Assembly (NCBI RefSeq): GCF_051014445.1
Contig: NC_135140.1
Span: 15,555,501 to 15,619,500 of the forward strand
Length of the DNA: 64,000 nucleotides
DNA from: Colletes latitarsis
Lineage: Eukaryota; Arthropoda; Insecta; Hymenoptera; Colletidae
Direction: 5' to 3'
Shown here: piece after piece, positions 25,801-40,800 of the stretch
How the letters are laid out: every line of letters starts with the position of its first letter
How positions within the stretch are numbered: position 1 is the first letter of the stretch
Program-made: the position numbers and the translations under genes
Notes under the pieces: generated by a model
Told to the model about the DNA's origin: nothing
The model's input: the letters and a program-made list of their open reading frames with translations, nothing else
Database searches by the model: none

Positions 25801-28800
25801 ATTCAAAACAATAGACTGCAGGAAACACGCAATAACTTGAGTAATAATAAAGATTATTACACAAAAATTATATCGTGTTGCCTTGAAAAATTTTAACAAT
25901 ACTTGTACTGTAATTATATAATTCTTTGTTTTAAAAATCGACACCTCCAAATATCTCCTTGAGTTGGTCCAATGAACAGCTTTGGAAATTCTCTATAAAT
26001 CTCCCAAAGTTGAGTGGGCATGATAGTTAGCGTACCAGCCTGTTACTCGAGTTGCGACACAACTCGGGTGTTATTGAAACGACGCCTATCCGATTAACCT
26101 GTTGATTCGATCGACCGTGATGAAAGGAGGTTGCAACGATCGCGTCACGCGCAAAAAATCCTGTTACGAATTTCGTTTTTATAATCGTCGCGTGATTCAT
26201 CGGGAAAAAGTGTTACGTTGCAACACTTTTACTATTGGCGTCGGTCAATCGGCCCACGTCCCTTGTTTACGCGAACGAACCGTGAATGAATCACTGTTTT
26301 TAGATACTCGAACGACGATAGGTTCACAGCGGAGTGGCGCACTGACCTTTCCATCTGGAATATAAATTGATTCATAGAGTAAACATGGTTTCGCGCTGTG
26401 CCTCGTAGGAAGCGTACGAAATTCGTGGAAAGTACAGTTTGATGCATTGGAAAATTTTTATACGTACCGTGAAAGTTCCTCGGTGCGCATGCGCTGACCT
26501 TTCAAACTGAAATGAAGCGTAGCCCACAATAAAAACGACAGTTTCACTTCCTGCCTGTCGTTTGGAATCGTATTATTAATTTTCTCATGTAAACGAGCAG
26601 CTAGTTGTTATGTAGAAAATGGAGATGCTCGGTATCGAGTAATTATTGAAAATCTGCGTAGCACAAAAGAAAATAGAAACTTTTGTGTATCGTCTCCGAG
26701 ACGTACGCTCCTACACGTGCTGTTGTAAATTATTCCGACAGACGATCGTTATCACCGCCAATAAGGATGATCATTCCGTAAAACCTACAAGCACGAGACA
26801 AGTTGGCCTGCTCCAATTTATCGTAGCAAATAGTGCAACACACGCGTCTAAGCGAACTTTACGGCTCGCTCGTAAATATGCGATCCGTGCTGGTCGATGG
26901 AGGTTATATCGAACAAGCACTAACAGTAAATTGACTAAGGAAACATTATTTAACGCCTACGAATTCGCTATAAGTGCCGCACAATTCACGATGAGCCTCG
27001 AATGATAAAAATTACCGGGGCCCGTGCCCACGTGACATCGGATCCATTCATTCCTGCCAGACCGTTCGACGTCTTCGCGACATTTAGACGCCGAGATGGG
27101 CAAAATTATCTGGTCGAACGTTTCGAACAATGAACGAAGGATAAACCTGTTATTCGTTCGATTTGTATTTAAACGATCACAGAGAAAGAGATAGACAAAG
27201 TGTTGATATTTGTATTGAAAAGATTGCATGACTCACATAACCTCGAAAACAGTTGAATCCTACAGTCTTGGGTCGGTCCTCGTTGAGAATGCACATCTTC
27301 CGTTAGGGCGATGAATCCACTTCAACTGAACACTCACTATGGTTTCACAGACGTTTAAAAGTATTTACAGACGGAAATGATACTAGTATCTTACGACGCG
27401 ACGCGTCGACAACAGAACGCGCGCGAGCAATGCAAGAAGAACCGCGTGATTGGTTCTCGCCACCAGAGCGCGTGACCAGTAGACGCACAGCGCCAATACC
27501 GCGAGTTTCAAACGCTAACATATTCATAGAATAAATATGGTACATCGAGAGTGTTTTGTTTCTAATTTCTCTATGGGAATTTTATACGTGGGGCACGAAC
27601 CAAAAGAGGTTGGGAGACACTTTACCCTGTGGATGCACATTACGTAAAAGTTCCTCTTTCCCAACGAGTTCCAAAAATGGCCATTTTCAAGCATTGTCCT
27701 TTACAGTCGGTTGGCGTACGCTCGTTCGGTGAAATTGATTTCTTCGTATTTCGTAGGCTACTTTCTTTCGCCGTGTAACACGGGACGCGGAGATCCGCGT
27801 TTCCTTATACCTCAGGTGGTTTCATTAGGCGAATCGATCTCACGTCGGGCCAATCAGCCAGCGAGGACTCTTTGTGATTCGCGTGCAGCAAGAAATTCTC
27901 AGGTGCTGGCAGCAAATAGAACGCGGGTCTCGATCCCTGAGTAACTGTTCCACCGGCCACTTTTCCTTCTGCGTCATCGTGGAATTTCAACCGGCCACGA
28001 TCGGTTCCGTTCCGAGCCGTACACTTTCGTCACCCGACTAATCTCATTTGTCCGACGCACGTGCATAAAATGCGCGATCGACGCTGCCCGATCCGAATCC
28101 GATTACATCCAACTTCGCGCTACTCGGACGGACGATTCCTGCTGGGTCATTTCGAAGGGTTCGCGACACCGAACCCCCCGGGACTTAACATTTTTAACCC
28201 CTAACGATCGACGATCTGATCGTAGTCAATTTTCAAAGTTGTTCCACAGTTATTTCGTAAAGTATTTCGTGTGAAAAATAAATTGATACATTTCCAATTG
28301 AACGACTCGTTCGCCAGTTCAAAAAACAAATTCGCTGATATTACGTGCGCCATATTAAATTGATTTAGAAACGGATCATTTATTTTTCGTTTTCATTTTC
28401 ATTTGTAGATACCTTGCACAATAACTTTGATATAACTGTTTGAAGATATTAATGGAACGCCAACAAATAAAATATACGTATAGGCATTATCTTTCATTAG
28501 AAACTAATAGCTGCTAATCAGGACTATGGTTACGACGAAAGTTTATTACTTTGTAAATAGTGCCGTAAAACCTGGAAGAATGTGGCGGTGATGAAACCTG
28601 AAATGTAGTGTTATGGCTGTAAAGTGACGTGACTCGTAAAATAATTAAAAGTCAGTAAAGAAGTTATTTTACCATCTGCGGGGATTCTTCACGGAACTAA
28701 TGCCAACGTTCGCGGGGCATAAAAATCATGATGTGCTTAGAGAAATAAAGGACGTAACCGAGTCTATATTTGCTGGATATTTAAACAAACCACTGGAGTA

Positions 28801-31800
28801 GAACAATTGCAAACACTTGTAAATAGTCTTTTTCAACAAATATCGAGATTAAAAATAAACTTAATTTCAAAAGGCTATTACTTCGAAAAGCTACTTTTGT
28901 GTCAGAAAAATTCATCAAAGTCAGACTTCCCAGTTCGCGAATGCTACGTGGTAGCAAAAGGAAGACACGCGAAGAATAAAGGAAGACCACGAGGCACAGT
29001 GAACAACAAAGTGTACACCAGAAGCACGCTTGTACCCGCCATAAATCAATGTAATCAGCTTACGACGGGCAGCAAAAAGTTCTAAACATTTTTATCGCAA
29101 CGAGGGAACGTTTTCCCGGACACACGCAGTAACCAGTGGAACAAAATGAAGACGTTCGAAAGGCGCAAAAAAAGGACGTCGCTGATCCCCGGGACGTATC
29201 CTGAATGAAATCGCATGAAACACCGCGAACGAATGGATCCTGCGGCAACCACGGATGCCTCCTGGACGCTACTTATGAAATTGTAATGACGGCTGAACGC
29301 CGATCGGCAAGGACGATGCATCGATTTTAATTTCACCTGAGGAGCCGGGGCTGCCGTTTGCCTCGCGACTCCGTCCACGAGAGACTTTGCTCGAGAGAAA
29401 GAGAGAGAGAGACCGCTGATTACTGTTCGAATCGGTAGTAAAAGGTAGGGGAAAACGGAATCTTTGTCGAGGGAACTTGAACCTTCAACCGGGATAAAAT
29501 TACCGAGGAAGATTCAACCGTGCATCCGATTCCAGGGACTGATAGCGACGATGGACGATATCGCACAAATCACCGGCTCACTTAACTACTATTCGTGCAA
29601 ACCCTCGGCTACGACTACGGGCTCCAGTTTACAGTAATTTATTAGGCGTGTAAACCTCCAGCTCTCGCCGGGGTCGACGGCCTCGTTCCTCTCATCAGGA
29701 GACCTTCGACTCCCTTGCATTTTTTTCCCCCCCTTCGCCGCGACGACGTTGAAATGCGTTCGTCGAAGAATGCCAAGTTTTGCGGAACTTGTACCGGGGA
29801 ATTATCGAGCAGGGTAGAAGAGCGAGAGACTCGTTTTGTAACGACAGGGCAAGAGGAACGATGGCCCGCTCAGTTGTTTAAAAAAAAAGTGCATTGCAAG
29901 CAGGGTCAGATCAATACCAATCGACTATAGGTAGCTTTTTCTTGGATTTTATAGTTTAATATTAATATTGACATCTACGAGTTTGAGGTATATTGTGAGT
30001 AATATTTGACAGTATTTTTGCAATCTTTTGAAGAGTCAATTGGTGTCCCTAAAGGCTCAACATAAAAATAACTAGCTGTTCTAGTGGTTCCCTCTTAGGA
30101 TTTGTCTTTAACTACACTTTCTAAACCCTACAAAATTTTAAAGATACCCCATTTGGTATCAGAAAAATATTTTAACATACTTCCATTTGTTGAGAGCTTG
30201 CAGAAAAACTCTAAGAAAACAAATACTTCTAATTTAACTTCTAAAGTTAAAAATGTATTATTAATCTCTCCAGTACCAAAATAATATGAAATAATTAGAT
30301 TACTCAACGATGGAAACTATAAATTTGATATACCATCGTGAGAACAGAAAATTAGAACACACTGAAGCTTATCTTACGCCATACAATTAATGTATATTAT
30401 GTGTACACACTATTGATACGTGTTACATATTTATACATTATTTATATGCACGCTGATAGTGTATTTATTTAATCTAGAAAAGAAGCAGCTCAATTAATAA
30501 AAGTGGCTACTAACATTGATTACAACAAGAACCGATAAACCAAACATGAAAAAATACTTAGCGAGATTACACTCATGCATTCATACATACACTAACTGTT
30601 ACTTCGCAACAGCGATGTCAAGGAGCCAACGGATGTAGTTATTCATAGTTCAGACATTGGAATTTTCGTTTATAGCTACATATCACGAATGCAATCCGTT
30701 AGACAGAAATTTTCCGGTTTTATCTGCATATTCCTCAGATTCGTGTCTTTTATGAGTTTACGACTAACGAGACCATTTGTACGGTGCATATGGAATTTCT
30801 GTGCATAACAGGCAATGTATCGCGTACCCAACGCAGCAATTCCCGTTTTCAAGTGAAACTTTTTACATTTGGTTCGAGTGACAGAATCATTGTGGGGATA
30901 AAACTCTACGTTAGCACGTTGGTACAGTACGACCCGGATATATGAAACAATCTCTACCTCTATATGTGAAATGGAGCAAATTTCATTCGTTAAAGAAAAT
31001 CAAAATTTGTATTTTTGGCATTATATCGTCATGAAAGTATTATGAATGGGTTTCTAAGACTTCCGTGATTAAAACGAGTACAAACACGACTTTATTCCGA
31101 CTATAATTAATTATATAGGGTGTTCGGCCACCCCTGGGAAAAATTTTAATGGGAGATTCTAGAGGCCAAAATAAGACGAAAATCAAGAATATCAATTTCT
31201 TGACTGAGGCTTCATTAAAAAGTTATTAACAATTAAATTCAAAAATTTCAAATCATTCTGGAAAAATTATTTTTGGTTGCAGAGGTCAATTACAATCATT
31301 TTTGGTGAACAGACGTACCCTCGAATTCCTAACCAGTTTCGAGAAAAAAATTCATTACTGGCGGAACTTTAAACATTAATAACTTTTTAACATAGCTTCA
31401 ATCAACAAATTGATATTCTTGATTTTCGTCTTATTTTGGCCTCTAGAATCTCCCATTAAAGTAGGTTTCGTATCTTTTATACGAAAGCCATTACTGAAAT
31501 TGTGAATAAATGTTCGTAATTAAATTTACCAATGATATAATGCCGCAATATTGTCGTAAGATTGATCGGTGTCACGGGTCACGATTAATTTTAAGTTTTG
31601 CTTATTACAAACGAAATAATTCGTCCCTCGGGAGATTAAGATAATGAACGTATGAAAAGTTACAGAGACGGATAGTTCCTGTCACGTTGGTTATACACTG
31701 CGTCGACATCCCATCTCCTCTTATTCTCTTACATTTTGCTTTTATCTTGAATCCTAGTCGTACAAATCAATCATACCTTCCTGTATCTCGCCGCATCGTT

Positions 31801-34800
31801 CGCTGTTGCGTTTTAAAATTCAACGACTACTTTCCCTTCAGCTTCCCCCCTCGCAATGTCTCAAAAATGTTCCCCGCGTAGCAATAAACTTTTATCCAAT
31901 TAATCAAATTAGTGGTGAGTCTTCTTATTACTTTCTTGTAATTAAACGCCACGATCTACCATTCTAATCAGTTTCGATTAGAATATCGTAGCATGGCAGC
32001 TACTTTCTTGCAATTAAATCCCGCGATCTAACATTCTAATCGGTTTTGAAAATTCCAAAACGAAATTCACGGATACTAAATCAATTTTTAAGAGACCTAT
32101 CTTCGATATCTTCTCCCGATGATACGAAATTTTCAAACGTTTCACAACCCACTGCCTTTGCAAAATGCCTTCGTAGCACATCCAGCAGGACTTTAAGGCT
32201 ACTGTATCCGAATTCATGGTCAGTATTTTACGCAAACTTGTTTGGAAGTCATTTAACGCTTATCTTCGGCTTCGTGGCTAAATCTGGTGTCCCATAATGT
32301 CCGATAGGCTTCGTTCGAACGAAGTCCCGTCTTCCGTTGACGCTAGACTCGGGTACGAATCCGAAGACTGTCGGTTGAACGACACGGGACGTACAATTTT
32401 TAATAAAATATCGTCGAGAACCGGACTACAGCAGCGCTAAAAACCTACACGACGTCGCCGTGAAAGCATTCGCCGCGGGAGTGGGCAGAGACGTTTAAAA
32501 GTCCCGTGCCCCAAAGGGAAGATAAACATCTGGAGTTGCGGGGGCCATTGTCCGTTTCATTGAAAAGGGAGGCCTCCTTTCACAGAGCCACAGAAAAATC
32601 TGAATCAGAATTAATTCCTGAAGAGCGTTACAATGTGACGTGGGTCTACGCGGGCGCACCTGGATCAAGCGAACATCTGGTTCCTCGAGGGGTAACAACC
32701 TTAAGCACAGTTCCACCCGTGATCCTCGAGGCCATTTACAGTTTCTAGACGGAACAAACGCGCGACACGGCCTTTATTCGCCGTCTCTGCCCTGAAATTT
32801 ATACCCAGACACGTGCCGCGAATGCGTTTCCAACGCGGTTCCGTTTCGTAACGCAACGGCACGCGCGTCAACCGCCAATGCGTCATTTTCGATTACCCGG
32901 GGAAATTGGTACTCGTTAAAAATACCGACTGAGTCAGTAAACATTGAAATCCCCGTCCACTGAGTCACTTATTCGTTGACACATCGTCGAAGCTTTGATA
33001 TTTCTATTCTTTGTTACCCTTCGAATACTTCTAGATCCGCCATTCTGTTATTTTCGAAAAGAACTGTGCAAGGTGTTGTGTTTCGAAAGGGGCAAATAGT
33101 TTTTCCCTATTATGATAATCAACTTGTTGGATGACTTCCCGTTTGCAACAATGTGGATTGAAAATGTTCCCGGAAGAAAATGGGTGAACCAAATTGCATT
33201 GTGCATTCGGCTGACAATGACTTTGACGCATGCTTAGACCCAGTCCTTTCTCAGACATTACCCGCGGAATAATCAATCAAAAAACCGTGTAATTGCGTAA
33301 TTAATTTCGCGGTAGCATATACTAATTAGTCGTGGAAGAGGCTGACTCGCGAAATCGTTACCGGGTTCACGTGACGCGTACTGGCGTTCGACTTGAAATT
33401 TCGAGGCGTTTTTCCAACGGATACGACGATCTTTTCGATTAGAATCTGAACAAGTCGCGTCAACTGTGTCAGGTACGCGCGTGGAGATGGAAAGTGGAGG
33501 AAGCACTCTTGTGTAATTTTTTGTTGATTACGAGGGATACGCGACGTTTCTTTTCCGGAATACACGGTCCCGGAGTATCCTGCGTACCGCCATGCTTAAT
33601 TTCCTTGGAACTTGGCCCTCTATGACGCCAGGTGGCTCTTAAATCGCACACACATATATCAATCTTTGCGAGAGCCATTGTTTATAATTGCTATTGGTTG
33701 CAATTTTGTACACTGGAATCTTTCACAGGCTAATTTTGTTAAAAATTATATTGCAATTGTATCTATGATCTATTATATAACTCTTTCAGAAGCCAAAAAT
33801 GTTTTGGGCCATAGAGAGACAATTCTTTAACGAAATTCCAGCATGGAATTTTTTCTTTGATCTTAAATATCCTGATGAATGCACCCACGTCACATTAATT
33901 CAGATATTTGACGTATTTAAATACCGGCTCATACATGGATGCACGAACTATTTGAATACAAAAACGATTCTGCAAGTATAAGCAACGCCTATAAGTATAT
34001 CCTCGAGGCCTATTTCGAATCACCATTACCACCGCCGAATCTTCACCGGCGCACTGAATAATATCTTACGGGGAGCATCGAGGACGAAAAAAAAAAATAA
34101 GGCTCCGTTGTCCAAATGCATTCTCCGTGTTCGCGTTCCCGTATCAAAAACAAATTCTACAACGACCGCGGCGGCGCGAGGGGGGTAAAACCGAGAGCTC
34201 GAGCGAAAGATTTAGGTCCGCGCGCGGCTAGGATCGTCCGTGGAAGCCCGTGGCATTCCAGGACGGACGATCAGCGCTCGCGCGCGCGCGCGCTAAAAGG
34301 CCGGATTCGAGGCGCAGCGTGCGTGCATTCGCATCGGGGCGGCATTCTTAAATCAATTAGCGACAACCAAAAGAACCAGCCGACCTTCGGTCAGCCAACC
34401 ACTCGGCTACCGTGTCCCCGTTGCCGCGGCTCGCTGGCTATTACCGCCGCGGGGCGCGCGCCTGCTATCGTCTCGAACTTTGGAACGCTTTTTACAGACG
34501 AACCGAAACACGCCGCCGTGTATTTCCTTCCTACTAAATGGCTACATCCTTTGTCCTTCTACGAAAGACCACCAACCGCGAACACGGCGGAACGCGAGCC
34601 CCCCGATTTATTTAAAATCTCTAGACCAAACGTTTTTCCACGGGGAGTTTCAGAGAGACAGTTCCACCGACCAGTCCCCGAATAAGGGGACTCGTAGGAT
34701 CACCGTTTGCGTCCCCGCGATGAGATTCACGACTCAGTTTCGTTAGATTTTAGATTATCGGGCCGAGGAACGTCGTTTGAAAGTGGCTGACAAGCTCGTG

Positions 34801-37800
34801 GGTTCGTGAACACGCTTGTAACATTAATCCTCGGTTTAGATAGTCTGTTGGGACCAGTGGTTCTCAAGCTTTCTCTGGTTTATCGCTCCCTTTGGTGTTG
34901 CGGCGATTTCCTGTGTCGTCCTGGGTCTGCTTGTGGAACTTATCGGTAAGAGCTTGCGAGAGAGAGGTCCCTCTGGTGGCGAGTACGCGAACTGTCGTTC
35001 ACAGTATCGTACGCTGATCCCCCAATGCTTGGAAATAGGCTTCAGAGTCCATTTGTCTTCTTTCTTCGACATTAGTTTAGAGAAATATGTTTCACTTTGT
35101 ACTGTAGGCTCTGTGTGTCTATACTGATCGGTTCCAAAGCTTTTTAAAACCACTACTGTCTCTAGATGGACCCAGCTGATTAACCGTAACTCATAAACTG
35201 GCATGATGGTCCAACCTCATCAGCCTGCTGGAGGACTAAAGTTTATGCATCTTGCCAATCCTGAGACTTCAGAGGGTTTGAGATATAAATACTCAACCTT
35301 GTGAGGTACCACTTCCAGTCTAAGTAATTTGCAGTCCTCAGTACTGATCAACTAGCATAGTAACTAGAGACACTATACATCATCAGCCAGTAGTTTCCAA
35401 GATGCAAAAATTATACCAGGTCGTTGATTATTGTCCCAAAGATCACAAACACTATTTCTAGGAAGTTATTACACCGAGACTTGTCTTCTCGTTTTTCAAA
35501 CGATTTGTTGTCAGTTTGAATTCAATCAATTTTCTTGATTATCAAATAAGGGTTCACGATAAAAGGCATCCCGTCGGTTTCACCGTGCAGACAACTTATA
35601 AATTCGCTCGAAAATTGCTGTTTAATGAAGTGCCTTCGGTGGTTGATTCGCGATCGCGGTACAGGATGATTACAACTAAAAAGAACAGCGCAGAGCACGA
35701 ACCAGGGAACAATTTGTGCCAAACTTGACAGAGGATGAACAACGTGGAACGGTACACAACATTTAGAACGTCGTAATTTTATTTTGTACGCTGATCGCTG
35801 CGCAGTTACCGTAATTGCACGCGCATCGGGGAGCGCGCTAGTCTCCAAGGAGTTCGTAAATTAGCAGGAATAACAGAACAACGTATTACGCGCGTTACTT
35901 ATGATCCGCAAAACGAAATGGAAAATGCGAAACGCGCGGAGCGTAAAATTGGCGTTTGCCAGTAAATCATGCGTAAGTATACACGCCTATCGTTGGAACG
36001 TTACCATACCGATGGTTATACCCGAAGACGTAGCATGGAAGCCCGTTACGAATGACATAACGGCAACTTCGATCTTATACCAGTCGGAGAAAACGAGGCA
36101 AAACACGAGCAATAGTCCAAAGCACGGTAATACTTGGAAGTAGATTGATATTTCTTTTCTTCGGCGGATCGTTTGTGGTCGACTAGATCGCCCAAGAGGA
36201 CAAATCGAACGAGAAACAAAATGGAGATGCTTAACCAGTTTCGAATAGGGCTGTGACTACTCGTTTAAATTGTCGTTCAAACGTTTGGTAAATATAACTC
36301 GTAATTCGGAAGCTGCGCACGATAATTTACATTTGAATTTTACTGTTCGGTGAATATGCAATAGCTTTTTGCTTGTATCTCGGGAACTAAAGTCACCCTG
36401 CACTTTTTTCAAAGCGAAGAGTTTAAAATCTCTTGCTTTATAGCCTTTTTAAAAATCAATATAAGTTGAACAGTAATATACCGAATACTCAAATATTCGA
36501 AGTGTATTCGTAGCCTTGGAATATCCACACAATCTCAAACATTCGTGAGAAAGTATTTGTGGACCGTTCGAGGAAACTGGTAAACGGTAAAGTATAGTTC
36601 TGGGGAACAACTTCACGATCGCAATAAGGAAGGAACATGTAACCTGAAGTTACTCCTCTGTACATTGTTACTATTCTGATTTCGTATTATACTACGACTC
36701 GTGTATCCTGGACCAAATGGTTCGTCCATCTTTATCTCTAGTACCCAATAATTGCTTTGATGACCAATTTTGAACACAAATGTGACAAAATAAATCTGAT
36801 CATCAAACTTTCGCGACATTTCACTGCAAAATACAATACAAAATATTAGATTACAATATATATGTATGTATAGTACAAACTGAAAAAAAATACACCTAGA
36901 AAAGAAAAATATTTTATAATTCACTGTAAGTTTTGAAACATGTTTTATTCGCGAAGAAAGGCTTAGTAAAACCGAAAAACCATGCACGCGCTATATTTCC
37001 AAGATCAAAACAATCTCATTGTCTCCGAGAATAAATTAAACGGAAACGCAATGACCAGTCGCATTCCGGTCCCGCAGCTCGCGCGAGCGCGCCTCGGAGA
37101 ACGCGACCAATTACAGCCAGAAGAAAACTCGACGGTTTCCGGCGTGTTTCAGTGGAAATCCCGCGACATTCACTATCCAAACATGGAAAAAATTTTATTT
37201 CCATTATGGAATTTCTACGCCCGTGATTTACAGATTAAAAAACCGGTTACGTAAGGATCTTTTCTCTCGGGTCTTGCTATTCCGGTAAAAACTGATTTTT
37301 ACCACTCACTCGTTCGCACCCTGTACTAACGTCAGTCGATACAGGGTCCCAGGGGCCCCACGTGGAGGTGAGGTGAGTGGATTTGACCAGAATGGGCCCG
37401 CCAACTTCGCCGGAAATTCTCTGCGCCAGGCTACTACCGAGATAATAGCCCAGATATAAGAGAACATCAGCTCGATCGGGGTTTTCGACCTGACGGAAGC
37501 CAGGAAGTCCCAATTCTAGCCTCATGCCCCCATATATTGCTACAGTTATTGTAAATTGACTAGTTGCAAGTCCTCACCAGTTCTTAAAACTGACTTCCTA
37601 CTTGTTTCGATGGCCAAAGTTTATATAATCTCACTTGCACTCTCTGATTACAATTGTGGCTCTGAATCTAGTGAACTCATCGGTAAGGCAACCCTAGCAG
37701 GCCTTGCCTTAGGCGCCACTTGTGAGAGAGTCAAGAGCGTAGCCCTCTGGTGGCGAGCGCTCAAAGTGTCGCTGCATTCTGATCCTTCTATATATAAAAT

Positions 37801-40800
37801 ATTCTTTCGCGCCCCGTAAGATCCCTCTAGGTGTCGTGTCCCCTTTCGCGCATCGAAAGACACTGGCTTAAACTGTATCGCAATTACCCGAATCGCGGCT
37901 GTAACTCGTTGGCGGCTATAATAACAACGCGGGGTAATTTTATATGCATAACGTGTATCGGTTAGCGGCCGATACGAGGCCACACACCGTATTCACCGAC
38001 GCGTTTAACTATAATTTAAAAGCATCTCGTTATATTTCTTCTCACGTTTCTCGTTACCCGTCGCACACCAGCCTCAAGACGGAGGCCCCCGTTCGCCGAA
38101 TACGCATGTGCGTGAGGGTGTAATATAATTCAGCGCCTGCCTGCCTGCCTCCTCCGCCCCGTCGCGGTAACGTTTCGCCTGGACGATATACCGCGTGAAT
38201 TACTTGCGCGTAATATACTGCGAAACAAAGCCCGTTAACGTCACGAAACGGTAAGCTGCAAGGTATTTTGTTTAGTGTCCCGTAACTTATGCTGTCCACG
38301 GACGACTTTGTAAGAGCCGGGGTAATTGAGTACTCGCGCTGGACGACGGGCTAATACGGCCGGGTTGTTTTTATGCGCGCCGAACCCGAACGTAAATCTG
38401 TTTCGTCCGGGGCGATATCTGAAAATGTTCCCGCTGATTTATGCCCCGGATCAGCTACGCGAGTATATAAGACGTTTCATTATTGGTAGGATATCTCTGG
38501 GTAAATGGATTCTGCGTTGGTAAAAAGAGTCTAAAAAGTTTGTATGACTCGTTCGACCTTGCCTCTGAGTTACAGCTGTTTTTTGCGAATCATCGTTTTA
38601 TAGCCATGCACGAGACGCGGCTATAAAATAACCAGACTGATGCAATAATGATGGTACCATATTTTTAGAGAATTTTACATTTTAACTCTTATCTGCATTA
38701 ATGCGCACCCGATGACACCGAATCGTATACCGCCCGAGGGACCAATGACTCAGTTCGCGTTACCCCCTCCGTTGTCACGCTATTCGAACACTAGATGGCG
38801 ACGCTGCAACGATGCACCGATTGCACATAGTGGAGGGGATGAAACCGCACAAAGCATATGTACAATGGACCAAAGAATAGTTGTCCCGATGGAAATGACA
38901 ACTATACCTGCGCAGGAGCTAGCTGGAGATGTATCTTTCGCGCAGGTATAGTCGTCGCGCTCTATCGTACTCTAAGAATTAACATTCCATAACTAATTCT
39001 GAAAATTAATAGAGCTACGTCCTCGTTCGCGATATGAATCATATATGAAAATAATTTCCTTTTACTTTCATCATAATTAGTCTGCTTCTATTTATCCGCT
39101 ATTAAACGTTACATATGTAACTTCAATGCAAAATTATTTATCCTTATAACATCATCTTCGTACTCAAAATTACGAGCTCATAATTTATCTTGCTACCGAG
39201 CACGATCGCTGCATTTCATTAACATAATCTTCATAAATCTCGGATGAAGCTTTTATCACGCGTGTAAGTATGTTCATTCTCATCTTTTTGCTCTGTCCCC
39301 TTGCGTACCCTGTCCAACAAAAGGGAAGAGAATAAATATTTTCTAAGCTAACATTTAAATGTCGAAAGGAACATTCCTTATATTTTTAAATAATTAAAAT
39401 TTCCAACTACTTTACGAGGATCAATTTGAACTACTACTTGGTTACCGGCGTCATTCAGCCACTTACTCCATCATTCATTAATTATGCCGTGCCTTGACGT
39501 TCGATGCATTCGTCAAATTTTTCACAAGAAGAATTATTCAACTTTTCGTTCCATGAATGATAGTTCAGAGGAAACAAATACTTTCAGCGTAACGATTGTG
39601 CAAGTCGATGCCTTTGAAAATCGAATACACAGCAGAATGAACTTACTTCGTGTAAGTATACGAGCGAAAGATTCAATAATAATGAAACTGAAATGTCACT
39701 TCCTTTATTATAAATTCTATTAACATACTAGCAACGACCACAAACGTTCGCTGTTAGAATCTGAATATCATTATTCCCCAAGTAATTGAGTAGTGAAATT
39801 TGCATTCAATCGTAGAAACTATTATTCCTATACGCCTAATGCTTATGCAGGGAGCATTCCTTTTAAACGTTATAATCGAAAGCACGAACTCTTACGACAT
39901 CTCGCTTACACATCGCGTTAATTTTCACCGTCTAATCACAGGTATCTATAACATGAATTCAAATATTAATCGTTAATCTGAACAATTATATCAGACGTGT
40001 TAAAACCATTTGCGTTTACTACTTCGTTTTACAAATGACCTGAGTTTCCGTTTCCTTTGGTTTCAGGATGGTTTTCTGTGATATCTGGCACCAATACAAC
40101 GGGTGGCGCGCGCGTTTACAGAAGAGTGGATTCCCTAGTGCGAGCAGGAGTGCCCACGTTTCTATTGGCGGCGCCACTGCGAGCGTATATTTTGACGCAC
40201 TCGAAAATGGGTAAGTGACAATATCGCGGACACGAATATCTAGCAGGCTTAGAATTGGACGTGTCGTTGCGACATACGCACGAGGCTGTGCAGGACCTCG
40301 TTAGCCGAGCGATCCGTGAATTAACTTCTTGCACCATCGCCTTTTTACCGATCTGCTCGTGTCCCTCTGGGGCCTTAATTAAGAGCACGGGTCAGCGAAT
40401 GAAAAAATCCGATCGAGATTGACGACGGGAGAGTGTACGAAAGAGGAGAAGCAGAAGACAATAAGAGAGTGTAGAATAGGGTAAGAGAAGATAAGGACGG
40501 GCGTAAGGCAGCCAAAGAATGGACAAAAGGGAATGAGAGAGGACTGTAGAATACGAGTCCTCGACTTACACGGTTAATTCGTTCTGCAGCTTTACCTGTA
40601 AGTCGAATTGTATACCGGGTGAGTCGTTTGAATCGATCCCCTTCAGAAGTGGACCAACCTGTAAGCAAAATAAGCACAAGCTTAGGAGGCTGCTGGGCCT
40701 GATCTAGCTCTACACGGTACATTTACTACACGCTCTTCGTTACAAAAGCGAATGGGTTGTTAAACAGATCCATAGATGCTGTTTTGCGAAGGGAAGAATC

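Noticed and set aside
34116..34685. 189-codon plus-strand ATG frame in CABIT intron 1
   Set aside because: It lies in a GC-rich island with a (GC)n run where stops are rare by composition; no domain, no splice logic, and Arg/Pro-rich random-looking product. Expression data or conservation would be needed to revive it.
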